Of a DNA stretch of 64,000 nucleotides, positions 22,562 to 35,225 are shown one piece after another. The stretch covers positions 62,001-126,000 of the forward strand of contig BDDD01000175.1 in assembly GCA_001972305.1 (NCBI GenBank), in the 5' to 3' direction. The DNA is from Cephalotus follicularis (taxonomy: Eukaryota; Streptophyta; Magnoliopsida; Oxalidales; Cephalotaceae). The notes beneath the pieces are model-generated. The model made no database searches, was not told where the DNA came from, and saw only the letters and a program-made list of their open reading frames with translations. Both the position numbers and the translations under genes were made by a program. The number at the start of each line of letters is the position of its first letter. Within the stretch, counting starts at the first letter, position 1.

Positions 22562-24180
22562 TGTAACACCCCCAGACGGCGGGAGTCGTCACAGGGTCAT
22601 ATCATGCATAACATTACTTAACTGATCATAAACATAACATACTAATCAAATCATTACTGTATTAGCCAAAAACAGCCAAAATGTGGCAGTCTTATCTTAA
22701 CATTAAAACTTAACAGTTAACCATTTTAAACATTTGCGGAAAGCTCAAAACATAAATCCGGTTCCAAATTAAAACATAAAAACATAACCATCAGTGTTTA
22801 TGACTACTAGACATAACATAGGGATCACACTCCTTGGGATCCAAAGACATAGGGTAGTCATCACTTTTTCACACTTTCCCCCGCTGCTCCTGAAAACCTG
22901 CCGCATGGAAACAAAAACGCGGCTGAGCAAACCTCAGTACGGATAAGGGAAAAATAAAACAGTAAACGATAATTCAAAAACATTAAGGTTTCAATAATAA
23001 CGTAACAGAAATTGTAAGTAATTAAAACAGATACATAATCGTAAAATCATACTTGTACTTTCATAAATCCAGATAACTTTTGAAACATTTACGATGCATT
23101 TCATAAAATCATTTGCGAATCATAAGTTATAAAACACAAATCATACTGAGCCACATACATATCACATAACATAAATTTGGCAAGGGAGGCGCTAATTCCA
23201 CATGCCCACTAGAATTGAAGTGTACGGCACTACACAGTCAATTCTCTCACATAACACATATCCGAATCACACCTCGGATAACATATTTGATCATTGACTA
23301 GATCACATATCATAAACTAGAATCAATTCATACGCCTCTATCATATATAGCGGATCCATAAATCCACCTCATGGGATTTATTCATACACTCAGAGACGCC
23401 GTAGTCTAATCACACCGCTACGGAAGTGTCACGTACCCGTGACAGGCCCACGACGTGCCTATGGTACGCCCCATAGGTGGGTACAATACTCAGTATTCAT
23501 TTCAAAAATATTGATTTATCAGAATCAATTTAAAATCACATAAAATATGCAAACAAAGAGATACACAATATGCATAACAAACCAGAAGAATTCAACCTAA
23601 AAGAACAACAAAAGGAGTTGAGATTACCTCTGTAACGATTTCACAAGGATTAGAAAAACTCCAACAGTGTAGAATCGGCAATGAGAGGTGGAGAAAACAA
23701 TGGCATAAACCAACACACTAGCATTCTTAAAACAAGTAGGAAAGGAGTGATTTGGGGAATGAATAAGAAGGAAGGAGACAAGAATCTGTTGAATATGGAA
23801 AAGGGAGATTGAAGACGTGTGAGAGTAATGAGGGAGGGAAAGAATTCGGGTGAAGGAGGAAGAAGGAATAGGAAAGAAAGAAGAAAAAGAAAGAAAAGGA
23901 AAAGAAAAAGAAAAATAAAAGGAAATAAGGAAATAATTAAAATAAATAAAATAAAAGGGTTTATAAAATAAAATGAATTGTTTTAATGAAATAAAATTTT
24001 GATAAAATAGAACCAAACCCAACATATCATTACATACCCAAAATTGGACTGGTACCAGTCAACCCAAATCACAGAAGCTCAAAACACAGGGCAACCGGAC
24101 TTTAAAATTAACCAAAATTAAAAGCCCGAAAACACACATAAAATCCGTAAAATACATTTATGAACGAGCAGGGTATTACA
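22562..24180 (-). repeat. 3' LTR of the gag-integrase gypsy element
   Basis: On the plus strand it runs TGTAACACCCCC to GGGTATTACA, 1619 bp. It lacks an internal block of about 1.15 kb present in the other LTR (27630-28786); the join is at 23549/23550. A purine-rich A/G stretch is at 23850-23935. Confidence 0.93.
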
Positions 24181-24197
24181 TCCACCCCCCCTAAAAA
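24181..24197 (-). promoter_or_regulatory. Polypurine tract
   Basis: Read on the minus strand, CTTTTTAGGGGGGGTGGA-like purines end directly at the 3' LTR. Confidence 0.85.
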
Positions 24198-24234
24198 GAA
24201 GATTTCGTCCTGAAATCACAAACACAAACATACC

Positions 24235-26475
24235 TCAAACAAACAAGTGCGGATAACGCTCCCGAATATGCTCCTCAAGCCCCCAAGTAGCCTCACGTTC
24301 GGGATGATTCCTCCACAGCACTTTCACAAAAGAAACGGTCTTGCTACGTGTCACCCGTTCCTGTCGATCCAGAATAGCCTCAGCCTCCTCGTCACAGGAT
24401 AGATCCTCCCGAATACTGTCCAACGGATAATGAACCACATGTAGGGGATGATACTGATAACCCCTCAGCAAAGATACGTGGAACACATTATGGACATGTG
24501 CTAACTGTGGAGGCAAAGCTAACCGATAAGCAACCGCGCCTATCTTCTCCAGAACTTCGAAAGGCCCGATAAAACGTGGACTCAACTTTCCTTTCAGCCC
24601 AAAACGTCGGACTCCTTGCCATGGTGAAACTTTTAAGAACACATGTTCACCAACCTTGAATTCCAAGTCCCTCCGATGTCTGTCCACATAACTCTTCTGT
24701 CGATATTGAGCTGCTTTCAATCTCTCCCTTGCTATTGGCACTTTCTTGATAGTGATCTGCACTAGCTCCGGTCCTTCAATAACTCGCTCTCCAACCTCAT
24801 CCCAACATGTCGGAGCACGACACGTCCTCCCATACAGAGCTTCAAACGGAGCCATACCGATACTAGCATGCCAACTATTATTGTAGGCAAACTCTACCAA
24901 GCTCAAATACTCATCCCAGCTCCCAGTCCACTCCAAAGCACAAGACCTCAACATATCTTCTAAGGTCTGGATGGTTCTCTTAGTCTGCCCATCTGTCAGT
25001 GGATGAAAAGCTGTACTGTAACTGAGCCTAGTACTACACGCTTTCTGAAACCCTTTCCAAAATCGTGAAGTGAAACGAGGATCCCTATCCGAAACAATGA
25101 ATACCGGAGTCCCATGCAGTCTCATTATCTCCTACTGAAACACCTCAGCCAAACGGTCCACCGAAAAGTCTTCTCGGATAGCCAAGAAGTGAGCCGATTT
25201 TGTCAATCGATCCACTACTACCCAGATAGCATCATTCCTTCTGAAAGTTCTCGGTAAATCCGTCACAAAGTCCATCGAAATACTTTCCCATTTCCATACC
25301 GGAACTTTCAAGGGCTGTAACAAACCACTAGGACGCTGGTGTTCAATCTTTACCTGCTGACAGATCAAACACTTCCCAACATACTCCGCTACATCCCTTT
25401 TCATTCCATTCCACCAGAAATTCTTCTTCAAGTCCCTATACATTTTCGTAGAACCCGGATGTATAGAAAAACAGGCCCCGATAGCCTTGTAGCACACTCC
25501 CACTGGATGCTGTCTACCACACACATCACACTTGGCAATCTGGACATCTGCAGCTCCCTGAGTCTGCCTCTGGTCATTACCGGGCTGTTGCTGTCCCCGG
25601 TTATCATTTCTCTTCCCTTGCTTGCCATTCCTATTCTTATTGTGTCCAGAACCTTGCCCTTGAGAATCCCCTCTGCTTCTCTTTCTGTCACTCTCTTGAC
25701 GAGCTGCTTGGAAATCTAACCTTTCCAGCTCTATGTTCTTCGCAGCATTTGCCACCTCAGACACATCAGCAAACCTGGTGTTGATCAATTTACCCCGGAA
25801 CTGATAATGCAACTTCCACTTGAACTTTTCTGCCTGCTCCAGTGCTGTCCCCACCGCGGAACCAGCAAAACCAGCAAGCCTAGTAAAACGAGTCAGAAAT
25901 TCTATCACCGACTCTCCATCCTTCTGTCTAGTATTGATGAACTCTCTGGCGTAAGCCTCCTTATCAGCAGTGGGAAAGTACTGCTGATAAAAGACCTCGC
26001 AAAACTCAGACCAGGACAAAGTCTCCGCATAGTTGTCACCCTTAGCCAAAACCACAGCTTTCCACCATTTCTGAGCATCACCCTCAAGCTTGTACACAAC
26101 TAACTTAATCTTCTGTTCATCACTGCAGCCAAGCACATCAAAGATCTTATCCATATGAGCAATCCAGTGCTCAGCCTCCACAGGAGTCATGGCTGAGCTG
26201 AAAGACTACGGTCTCTGCGTCGGGAACCGCTCAAGCCAGACATAAGTGGGCGTATCAGTCCTGTCCCCAGCATCTCTTCCCAACTGAACATCAGCTGGAG
26301 CACCGTTAGCAACAACCGGCTCCCTACGGCCCTGATTCTGATTCTGCTCACTTAACACACGTCGTACCTCCTGAGCGACTGCCTGACGTACAAACTCCTC
26401 CATAGTAGGCTCATTTCTAACTTCCTGAGCCTCAGCGGGTGCAGTCCTCCGAGCAACGTTCCTTGTACGTGCCAT
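24235..26475 (-). pseudogene. In-frame gag-integrase fusion (protease, RT, RNase H absent)
   Basis: One continuous minus-strand frame of 747 codons, interrupted only by TAG at 26206-26208 and TAG at 25132-25134. It starts MARTRNVARRTAP. The gag core follows (HWIAHMDKIFDVLGCSD, GDAQKWWKAV, FCEVFYQQYFPT, KDGESVIEFLTRF), then a basic Q/N/G-rich tail and a knuckle-like CDVCGRQHPVGVC. About six residues later the frame passes directly into integrase ([56 protein letters not shown]) and a chromodomain-like end ([22 protein letters not shown]). Both stops fit CAG to TAG changes. That the deletion kept the frame is notable; whether it amplified in this form is unknown. Confidence 0.93.
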
Positions 26476-26627
26476 CTACGAAAAGGCATCCAAAACATAG
26501 AACATCACAAGGAACAAAACCAAAACAGAAAACAAATCAGAAAATTATAACCGAAACAGTCTAACCCGGTGTCTACCCAATCTCACAGGTCAAACCTAGT
26601 TAGGTCTTCTAAGGATACAAAACCTAT

Positions 26628-26639
26628 GCTCTGATACCA
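26628..26639 (-). promoter_or_regulatory. Primer binding site (initiator-Met tRNA)
   Basis: The minus strand reads TGGTATCAGAGC, 5 bp from the 5' LTR end, an exact match to the common plant PBS. Confidence 0.95.
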
Positions 26640-26644
26640 AAATC

Positions 26645-29410
26645 TGTAACACCCCCGGATGGTGGGAGTCGTCACAGGGTCATATCATGCATAAAATTAC
26701 TTAATTGATCATAAACATAACATACTAATCAAATCATTACTGTATTAGCCAAAAACAGCCAAAACGTGGCAGTCTTATCTTAACATTAAAACTTAACAGT
26801 TAACCATTTTAAACATTTGCAGAAAGCTCAAAACATATATCCGGTTCCAAATTAAAACATAAAAACATAACCATCAGTGTTTATGACTACTAGACATAAC
26901 ATAGGGATCACACTCCTAGGGATCCAAAGACATAGGGTAGTCATCACTCTTTCACACTTTCCCCCGCTGCTCCTGAAAATCTGCAGCATGGAAACAAAAA
27001 CGCGGCTGAGCAAACCTCAGTACGGATAAGGGAAAAATAAAACAGTAAACGATAATTCAAAAACAGTAAGGTTTCAATAATAACGTAACAGAAATCGTAA
27101 GTAATTAAAACAGATACATAATCGTAAAATCATACTTGTACTTTCATAAATCCAGAAAAGTTTCGAAACATTTACGATGCATTTCATAAAATCATTTGCG
27201 AATCATAGGTTATAAAACACAAATCATACTGAGCCACATACATATCACATAACATAAATTTGGCAAGGGAGGCGCTAATTCCACATGCCCACTAGAATTG
27301 AAGTGTACGGCACTACACAGTCAATTCTCACATAACACATATTCGAATCACACCTCGGATCACATATTTGATCATTCACTAGATCACATATCATAAACTA
27401 GAATCGATTCATACGCCTCTATCATACGTAGCGGATCCATAAATCCACCTCATGGGATTTATTCATACACTCAGAGACGCCGTAGTCTAATCACACCGCT
27501 ACGGAAGTGTCACGTCCCCATGCCAGGCCCACGACGTGCCTATGGTACGCCCCATAGGTGGGTACAATACTCAGTATTCATTTCAAAAATATTGATTTAT
27601 CAAAATCAATTTAAAATCACCTAAAATATGCTTTCACAAAACATATCAGAAAACCGCTCACAACGATATCATAACATACATTTCATAACATATCGTATCA
27701 TTTCATATCATATGCATAAAGTAGGAATCATTTAAAATGTCTAACCAACTTTATAATCAAAACGTGTCAAAACCATAAAACATTATCGATTTCATGAACG
27801 AAGAAACATTGCAAAACTATTTTCAGTTTGAAACATCAGATAGCCAAGGAACAGAAAATCCGTACCTTATGCGCTCACAAAGTACTTACGAATAGGCGAC
27901 CAAAAACAATTCCACTCGAGGCACAATCAATCTAAAAGACATCCAAAATCATACGTATAAGAGTCTAAGACACATCAGAAGCATTAATTAGACTCTTAAC
28001 AGTGTTTGGAAAAGACTCGGATCGATTCAAAGATCAAACGAATCAAAACAGTTAAAAACAGTACATTTCTGGGCAAAACAGTCGACTATTACAGAGCTCC
28101 AGTCGACTGGGGAAGCTTGGCAGTCGACTAATCACAAGGGCCAGCCGACTACTCAAACCAGCATGCAGACAGTCGACTGGTTCATAGGTCCAGTCGACTA
28201 CTCAACCTAAGGCAGTCGACTGTGTTCATATAGCAGTCGGCTACTTATCCATTCCAGCCGACTGTCCACAGGAACAGCCGACTGTTCTGGATGACAGATA
28301 AGTACGAAACATGACAATTTGATACAGAAATGGGTTCAAATAATTTCTACACTAAACCAGAGACACATGGACATAATTATATGACATAATATGACATTTA
28401 TATGTCTCAGGAACACACAATTGACAGGAAAACAATTGGACAGTGACTAGACTCTCAAAAGGAAGCAAGAAGACATGCATACATATATGTCCTGATTCTG
28501 TCCATACTCGTTTATAGATGTTATAAAACCAGTTTGTGACAAGTCTAGGTGTATTACACATGTTAACAGACTGATTAACATAATGACAGAACATATTAAC
28601 ATAGGAATTGAAACCAAAGGACATTAAGAGCATAAAACTCAATTTATGACATTGGAACAAAACCATCACTGGAGGGAACGAATTTAACTAACCTGTAATG
28701 GTATTGGAAACACAGAAACAGCTAAAGGAACACTACAAAGCAGTTGTGAAACGGCTGCACACAAGGACCAGAAGGAAACCAAACAAAGAGATACACAATA
28801 TGCATACAAACCAGAAGAATTCAACCTAAAAGAACAACAAAAGGAGTTGAGATTACCTCTGTAACGATTTCACAAGGATTAGACAAACTCCAACAGTGCA
28901 GAATCGGTAATGAGAGGTGGAGAAAACAATGGCATAAACGAACACACTAGCATTCTTAAAACAAGAAGGAAAGGAGTGATTTGGGGAATGAATAAGGAAG
29001 AAAGGAGACAATAATATGTTGAATATGGAAAAGGGAGATTGAAGACGTGTGAGAGTAATGAGGGAGGGAAAGAATTCGGGCGAAGGAGGAAGAAAGAATA
29101 GGAAAGAAAGAAGAAAAAGAAAGAAAAGGAAAAGGAAAAGAAAAATAAAAGGAAATAAGGAAATAACTAAAATAAATAAAATAAAAGGGTTTATAAAATA
29201 AAATGAATTGTTTTAATGAAATAAAATTTTGATAAAATAGGACCAAACCCAACATATCATTACATACCCAAAATTGGACTGGTATCAGTCAGCCTAAATC
29301 ACATAAGCCCAAAACACAGGGCAACCGGACTTTAAAATTAACCAAAATTAAAAGCCCGAAAACACACATAAAATCCGTAAAATACATTTATGAATGAGCA
29401 AGGTATTACA
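26645..29410 (-). repeat. 5' LTR of the gag-integrase gypsy element
   Basis: 2766 bp. It is nearly identical to 22562-24180 except for an extra block at about 27630-28786. That block is gene-free and carries the CAGTCGACTG array. A TATA-like TTTATAAA lies on the minus strand near 29190. Confidence 0.93.
28079..28285. repeat. CAGTCGACTG motif array
   Basis: Copies include CAGTCGACTA (28079), the perfect palindrome CCAGTCGACTGG (28099-28110), CAGTCGACT (28131), CAGTCGACTGG (28170), CAGTCGACTA (28191), CAGTCGACTG (28212) and CAGCCGACTG. It is present only in the 5' LTR of this element. Confidence 0.9.
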
Positions 29411-30228
29411 TTGGCAGAGAAGGCCGAGAAGAATTTGTATATGCTTTGGAAGGATTTTGGAATGATATGGGCGCTGAATGATAATAGCATTGTGTTGGAA
29501 TCATATGGACATGGTTAGTGAATGGTGCCTATGGAAAATGACATGTATCTAAATGCTAGTTTTTATAGCATGGTTTATATTGATTGTCATGCATACATCT
29601 CACATATTGTACACATATCTGCTGCACTTATATATGTTCCTTGCATATGTATATCCTACACAACCTTTGGGTTGTTGATCCATTTCATTGTAATGAAATG
29701 GATCAGGTTCGGGTTTAGGTGACGCGCAGCAGTGATCAGCTAGGCAAATGGTATAGTAAGAATCTAAACTCCTCCGACCTACCTTGTATATATGTAGTTT
29801 TTGTACATGTACAAATGTTATATAAGAGACATGTTTTATTTCAGCTATTGACCTGCCAGCTTGTGGCAGTGCTAAATATGTATGTGTGTTGATGTACTGG
29901 ATATGGATGGGTCCTGCTATTGTGATTATTTCTGGATTTTTCTCCAACGGGAGTGTGGATTGTTAAGGGTTGAGCCCATATATAAATTGTGTTTTCTTTA
30001 CAAGGGGCATAGGTCTGATAAACGGATACTACATGCCCGATTTTCGGGAGATTATAAGAGTTAGTTTTCATATGGGATGATTATTCCGCAGATGTAATGT
30101 GTTTGATTTAAGTTTTAAATTTATAGCACTTTTTGGAGTATGATTACATATGATATGAATGGATTGGAAGGGACGGTATATCACACATCGGGTCATGGGG
30201 GTTAACTCTCGCGGTTCGGGGCGTGACA

Positions 30229-30363
30229 ACATCAATAGTCTAAAGATATTGATGGTACCAGAGAGAAGATAACTGCCCACTAGCCACAACACACTTCAAT
30301 CCCATTAAACTAATTGTTCTATATCGTTTACCAAAACATAAACGCACAAAAAAAGAAGAAGAC
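30229..30363. other. Short gene-free stretch
   Basis: Between the solo LTR end and the aspartic-protease fragment. No coding or repeat feature seen; it may be promoter-side DNA captured with the gene fragment. Confidence 0.4.
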
Positions 30364-30627
30364 ATGAATGTCTACAACATTATAAAGTGTTATCTTGATA
30401 TCGCTATTCAAATCCAAATATCTTTCTCTTCACTTGACATGCTTGTTTTGCCCATGAAAACCCAAGTAATCCCCAGATCTCCAAATAAGCTCACCTTTCA
30501 CCACAATATGAGCCTCATTGTGTCTCTCACCATAGGCACCCCACCCCAAAACATCTCTATGGTTATCGACACCGGGAGTGAGCTTTCTTGGCTTCACTGT
30601 AAGTTATCAATTCATTCAAAACAGTAG
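30364..30627 (+). pseudogene. Fragment of a plant A1 aspartic protease gene (PCS1-like)
   Basis: An 87-codon frame whose second half reads FHHNMSLIVSLTIGTPPQNI and then IDTGSELSWLHC. DTGS is the first catalytic Asp motif of pepsin-family (A1) proteases. The combination with 'LPMKTQVIP' and 'FHHN' upstream is typical of plant PCS1-like proteases, which are secreted or ER enzymes of about 400-500 residues. Only the first ~90 residues remain; the second catalytic Asp is absent. The break occurs right after WLHCK, near a GTAAGT. It is the only host-gene-like sequence in the window and lies inside what looks like a hAT element, so capture is likely but unproven. Confidence 0.8.
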
Positions 30628-30859
30628 CAAACCACTAGTATTACATTGGAAATTGCATTATTAAGTAGTAACAAATTAAGATAGCAAATTCAAGCACTTC
30701 CAAGTTCCAATTATTCTATCCTCGCTATTGAAGACAACTCCCCCAAATCTAAAAATTTAAAGAAAAAAAAGCATAAAAGAATTATAAATAATAATAACAA
30801 GTTATTTGAAATTAAAGATACAATTGATTAACTAATAACAATGCAAAAATATAAAAATT
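30628..30859. other. AT-rich gene-free stretch
   Basis: AT-rich, A-run containing DNA between the protease fragment and the hAT C-terminus; probably the hAT 3' untranslated side on the minus strand. Confidence 0.4.
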
Positions 30860-32219
30860 ACCATTCTCAAACTTTTCAAGATCCTCTAAAACTTCTTCAA
30901 CTTTGATCCGTTGTGAAGACCGAAGCCAATCTTAAAAGCATATGAGAGATTCAATAATGGTAGGAGTCAATGAGCTCCTAAATGAAAGGAGCACACATCC
31001 TCCAGTGCTAAATACAGACTCTGAAGCAACAGTAGAGATGGGAATGGCCAATACATGTCTAGCCATGTGTGAAAGGATAAGAAATCTAGGGCTATGTACT
31101 TCCCATCAGCAAAAAATATGAAAGCCCTCAACATCCTTTTCGATTGCTTCATTAAGATAACTATCCAATTCTGTTTTTGATATGAACATCTTCCGACACA
31201 ATATTGTGAATATTGTGTCAGAAGATGTTCACACTTGAGCTTGATTGGTCACCTTAACTTCGAGTGTTCAGGGCATAGATCTTCTCATATTCACCAAATA
31301 AAGAATTAACAGTAACTTCAACTTTCTTTATCATCTCCTTTTTCATCTCATCTTCATTTTCCTACATTTTAGATAAACCAAACTCGACAAACTTCATCAT
31401 ATGCCTTAGATCAAGTACAACCCGAACATAAATTAGAAAATTCATCTTCTTAGGGTTTCAACAATATTTTTCATACATGTCCTTCATTTTTGAAGCCATT
31501 GATCTCAACTCATAATCTCCACTTTCAATCAACATATTCGAAAGACAATATACCCTACAAATCTCATTGAAATAAATATTTGACGTGACAAATAAAGAAC
31601 CCCAAACACACACAGTGAGCTTATAAAAGCTCTCTAGAAACTTCACCATCCTACCAACATTTTCCTAATCTTCCTTACTAGGTCTTCCCTTCCCATACAA
31701 CCTCCCCCTAGCACTCACATCATCAAACTTTTCAAGATCGATCCTATACAAAGGATCTACCATATCAAATGCTTCACAGAATTTCAAAGACTTATTTAAC
31801 ATTAAATAGGTTGAGTTTCATCTAGTAGACACATCCAGACATAACAACCCTTTGCATTCAATTTGTAGAAAATGGACGCACTCCTTCAACTTTTTCAATA
31901 GAGTTGGAGAATGTCTCACATATCTCACAGCCACTCTAAACTGAGTTACAGACTCACCCACTTCACTCAAGCCGTCAACCACTACAAGATTAATAATGTG
32001 GACTACACACCTTATATGAAGGAGTAGCCAGTTCAAAACATTAGTACCCCAACTACGAAACCTATCTTTCAAATAATTAATAGCAAGGTCATTGGAGGAA
32101 ACAGTATCTACGGTAATAGTCATCACTTCCTTAATTCCCCAATCCATCAAATACTTCTCAATAGCCACTCCAATCTCTCCACCCTTATGACTAGAAATTG
32201 GACAAAACTTAAGAATCAT
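30860..32219 (-). pseudogene. hAT transposase pseudogene (RICESLEEPER-like)
   Basis: Minus-strand transposase of the zinc-finger BED/hAT family. The core reads FCPISSHKGGEIG, then ITVDTVSSNDLAINYLKDRF and CVVHIINLVVVDGL (32219-31960); then SGDYELRSMASKMKDMY near 31500, and the C-terminal dimerisation (hATC) region AIPISTVASESVFSTGG near 31040, followed by SSQRIKVEEVLEDLEKFE near 30900. The N-terminal BED finger is missing: the frame is cut at 32219, where a gypsy relic begins. Many stops and frameshifts make it inactive. Confidence 0.88.
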
Positions 32220-32221
32220 TT

Positions 32222-33504
32222 TGTTCTAGCAGATAGTGAGTTGAAGGAAGAGCTTCTATCTCAAGCTCACAGATATCGTTTTTCCATTTATCCTGGGAGT
32301 ATGAATATGTATCAAGACCTTAAGCTATGATATTGGTGGAACAATATGAAGCGAGAGATTGTTGCATTCATAGTGAGATGCCTAACTTGTTAGTAGGTTA
32401 AGATAGAGCATAAGAGGCCAGTGAGTTAGCTTCAACCCTTGTTTATTCCTGAGTGGAAGTAGGAAAACCTAACTATGGATTTTGTCTCTGGATTGCCTTT
32501 CACACATAACAATCATGATGCCACATGGGTTGTGGTTGATCAGTTCATGAAGTTAGCCTACTTCACACCTATTCAACTGACTTATTCCATGGATAGATCA
32601 TCTCGGTTGTATGTGAAAGAGATAATTAGGCCCCATGGAGCCTTTGTCAGCATAGTTTTGGACAAAGATAATCGTTTCACTTCTGGGTTTTAGAAGAAGC
32701 ATCAAACAGCTATGGATATGCAGTTGAGCTTTAGCACTGCTTTTCACCAGCAGACAGATGGTTTGTCTGACATCACCATACAGACATTGGAAGACATGCT
32801 TTGGGCGTGTGCTATTGACTTCAGAGGTTTTTGGGATGATGATTTGTGCCTGATCGAGTTCTCTTATAATAATAGCTAACATGAGAGTATTTGGATGGCC
32901 CCGTATGAAGCTCTGTATTGTAGGAAGTGTCAATCTCCAATTTGTTGGGATCATGTCGGTGAGAGATACCTTTTGGGACTGGAGTTGGTCTAGATCACCT
33001 CAGAGAAGGTGAGGCTCATTTGAGACGAATTATTTGTTTCACAAGATTGACAAAAGAGATATGATGATGTTAATCGAAGAGTTTTGGAGTTTCGTATTGG
33101 TGACCATGTGTTTCTCAAAGTATCGTCGACCAAGGGTGTTATGAGATTCGGGAAGAAAGTCAAGATTTTCAGCTTTTCATTGAACCTTTCGAGATCTTGG
33201 AGTGGATAGGCCGTCTTGCTTACAGACTTCCCTTACCTCCAGCATTGTCGAGTGTTCATGACATGTTCCATGTTTCTATGTTGATGAGGTATCATCGGGA
33301 TCCTTCACACGTCATCCAGTACTGTAAGATACAACTCAAGGCAGAATTGTCTTATTCAGAGACGTCGATTCAGATAGTTGAAAGAGAGGTCAGAGTACTG
33401 AGGAATAAGACAATTCATTTGGTCAAGGTTCTATGGGAATTTCATGGCATGGAGGAGTGCACTTGGGAGCGCGAGGATGGCATGAGAGAGATATACCCTT
33501 CTTT
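32222..33504 (+). pseudogene. Ty3/gypsy integrase and chromodomain-like pseudogene
   Basis: Begins inside the region before integrase (LADSELKEELLSQAH) and runs through the zinc-binding area, MDFVSGLPF, FHQQTDG, YEALY and GDHVFLKVS, to a chromodomain-like WEREDGMREIYPS. Gag to RNase H are missing. Stops are frequent (for example near 32330, 32395, 32460 and 32692). It is interrupted at 33505 by a solo LTR; its tail, PPT and LTR resume at 38828. It is closely related to the pol at 2236-4890. Confidence 0.9.
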
Positions 33505-34027
33505 TGTCAAGCCCCAAACCGTGGGATGGGCCCCATGGCCCAACACGTGGCATACCGTACAATCTTCAATAATTATCATAAAGCGAACCAAATAATATAT
33601 GAGGATATACCCAATTCTTTACACCACTTAATCCATTAAGGTCTGCCACAAACCGGCAGGTCGGGAGAAAATACATGATTTCTTACTCACTATACTAGTC
33701 TGGAAAGCACATTGTCGAGGAGGAAGACTTACTTTGCTCTTTATCCTTTGGATTGTTGTTGTGCTCTAACAGTACCTGAACCTGGTCCATTCAGAAAATG
33801 GGTTAGCAACCCATAGGTTGTGTAGATTACCACATGCAGAGACATACAATAGAGGAGAAAACAATACATATAGAGAAGAGATGCATGCATGCCATATAAC
33901 AATTACAATCCATATAACATCATTCATGCTTCCTCGGACTACTCTACTTAACAAAACAGACTTCCCAAATCAGTGGAGTTGGTCTGGTCATCCATGGTCG
34001 GATTCCTATGCAAAGTCTTACTATTGA

Positions 34028-34186
34028 GGTTCACCAACCTGCGGAATTCACCCTTAGGTTCACCTGCGAGCGGAATTCACCCCTTTGATTCACCCGCTCT
34101 ACGGAATTCACCCTTAGGTTCACCTGCTCTGGCGACATTCACCCTTAGGTTCACCTTTAAGCGGGATTTGCCTAAGGATCATGTCA
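34028..34186 (+). repeat. ~30-bp minisatellite (GGTTCACCTGC), left part
   Basis: GGTTCACC or GATTCACC starts at 34028, 34057, 34087, 34117 and 34148, each followed by GGAATTCACCCTTA-like words. The array continues at 37305-37480 on the other side of the inserted solo LTR, showing it was one array before that insertion. Confidence 0.85.
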
Positions 34187-35225
34187 CACCCCGTTCCCAA
34201 TAACAACAACAGGTCATGGCAATCGACATATATCCAGCTTATATAAAATTAAGGGAAAATTAAAACTTTCCAAACTCATATAAAAGTTCATTGCGGAAGC
34301 ATTTAAACATAAGCAGAATCATAAATGTATCACACATCCCATACTACATGATACTAATTGCTTAATAACAAAATCCATAATCATTGTCAAATAGCCCATG
34401 AACGGAGCATGAACTAATATTCAATACAAAATACATTGATTCATCCATACAGTAATCCAATTAAAAATCTCAATACATTATCCGATTTACATTTCATAAA
34501 AGAAGAACAACTCAGTCTTCTCTTCAAGTCTCCAAGTGTGCGCGATAACAACACCCACTGCATCATCTGAAATTGTAGGGGGTTAGCCTTTCTCCTCACT
34601 CGGCTAAGTATAAATGTAATTTGGGCCCAATGATAATGAATGTCATGAAATGAATACATCAGTGATGCAATACATACTATATCTCGATGCATATGTATAT
34701 ATATACATATGCCAAAAGGCTACAATCTCATGGTTCACAATCATGTCCAAAGGACCAAACAATTAATAACGTGTACGAAGAGTGTTGCCATCTCCTGGCC
34801 CCAACGTCATACTCCTGACATCGGCTTCGACTCCGAACGGCATGAAGCAGGTCACGGTATAGTAAGTTACCCAGCCATCTCCTGGCCCCTGGGTCAACCC
34901 TCCCACTAGCCATCGCTGGCATCTCTGCCACGCAACTAGTATGGCAACAATCACAATCAACAATCAATTCGGTTCACAATATGTTTTCCAAGTAGTTTAT
35001 AAGTCAAAAATACTTGAAAACAACACATTTTCACGATGTATAACTCTTTGAACAGTTCACGATCTTTTGGAAGCCATTTTCACAATCTTCCAAAAATATA
35101 TAATTTGCTTAAAACATACATTTCTGAGTAAAGTAATGATTTATAATAATCATGTATGCAATTCAAAGTTTAGTTCATAACATTACACAATGCACACACA
35201 TGATCAAAATGTAAGTCAGTCCCCA

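Larger units (their letters stand above)
22562..29410 (-). mobile_element. Ty3/gypsy element lacking protease, RT and RNase H
   Basis: A complete insertion with a perfect 5-bp target duplication ttggc (22557-22561 and 29411-29415). Both LTRs, PBS, PPT and a single gag-integrase frame are present. The body between the LTRs is only 2464 bp. It therefore depends on another element for reverse transcription. LTR similarity is very high over shared parts, so it is among the youngest insertions here. It landed inside the family C solo LTR. Confidence 0.93.
19916..30228 (+). mobile_element. Solo gypsy-type LTR (family C, copy 1) split by element 22562-29410
   Basis: LTR halves are 19916-22561 and 29416-30228. 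It starts TGTAATGCCACGAC and ends GGGGCGTGACA. The flanks acatt (19911-19915) and acatc (30229-30233) fit a 5-bp target duplication with one change. A (TA)n/TATA stretch near 19930 is followed by a GC-rich leader. The middle (20700-21240) is clearly homologous to 42880-43440. It contains a motif array, a 37-bp tandem repeat and a 13-bp minisatellite. No coding sequence. Confidence 0.75.

Noticed and set aside
28352..28669. 105-codon minus-strand ORF in the extra block of the 5' LTR
   Set aside because: No family recognised, AT-rich, inside an LTR; likely chance.
30600..30612. GTAAGT after WLHC as a true splice donor of the protease gene
   Set aside because: Related plant genes that I recall continue the coding sequence here; the match is short and more likely a break point coincidence.
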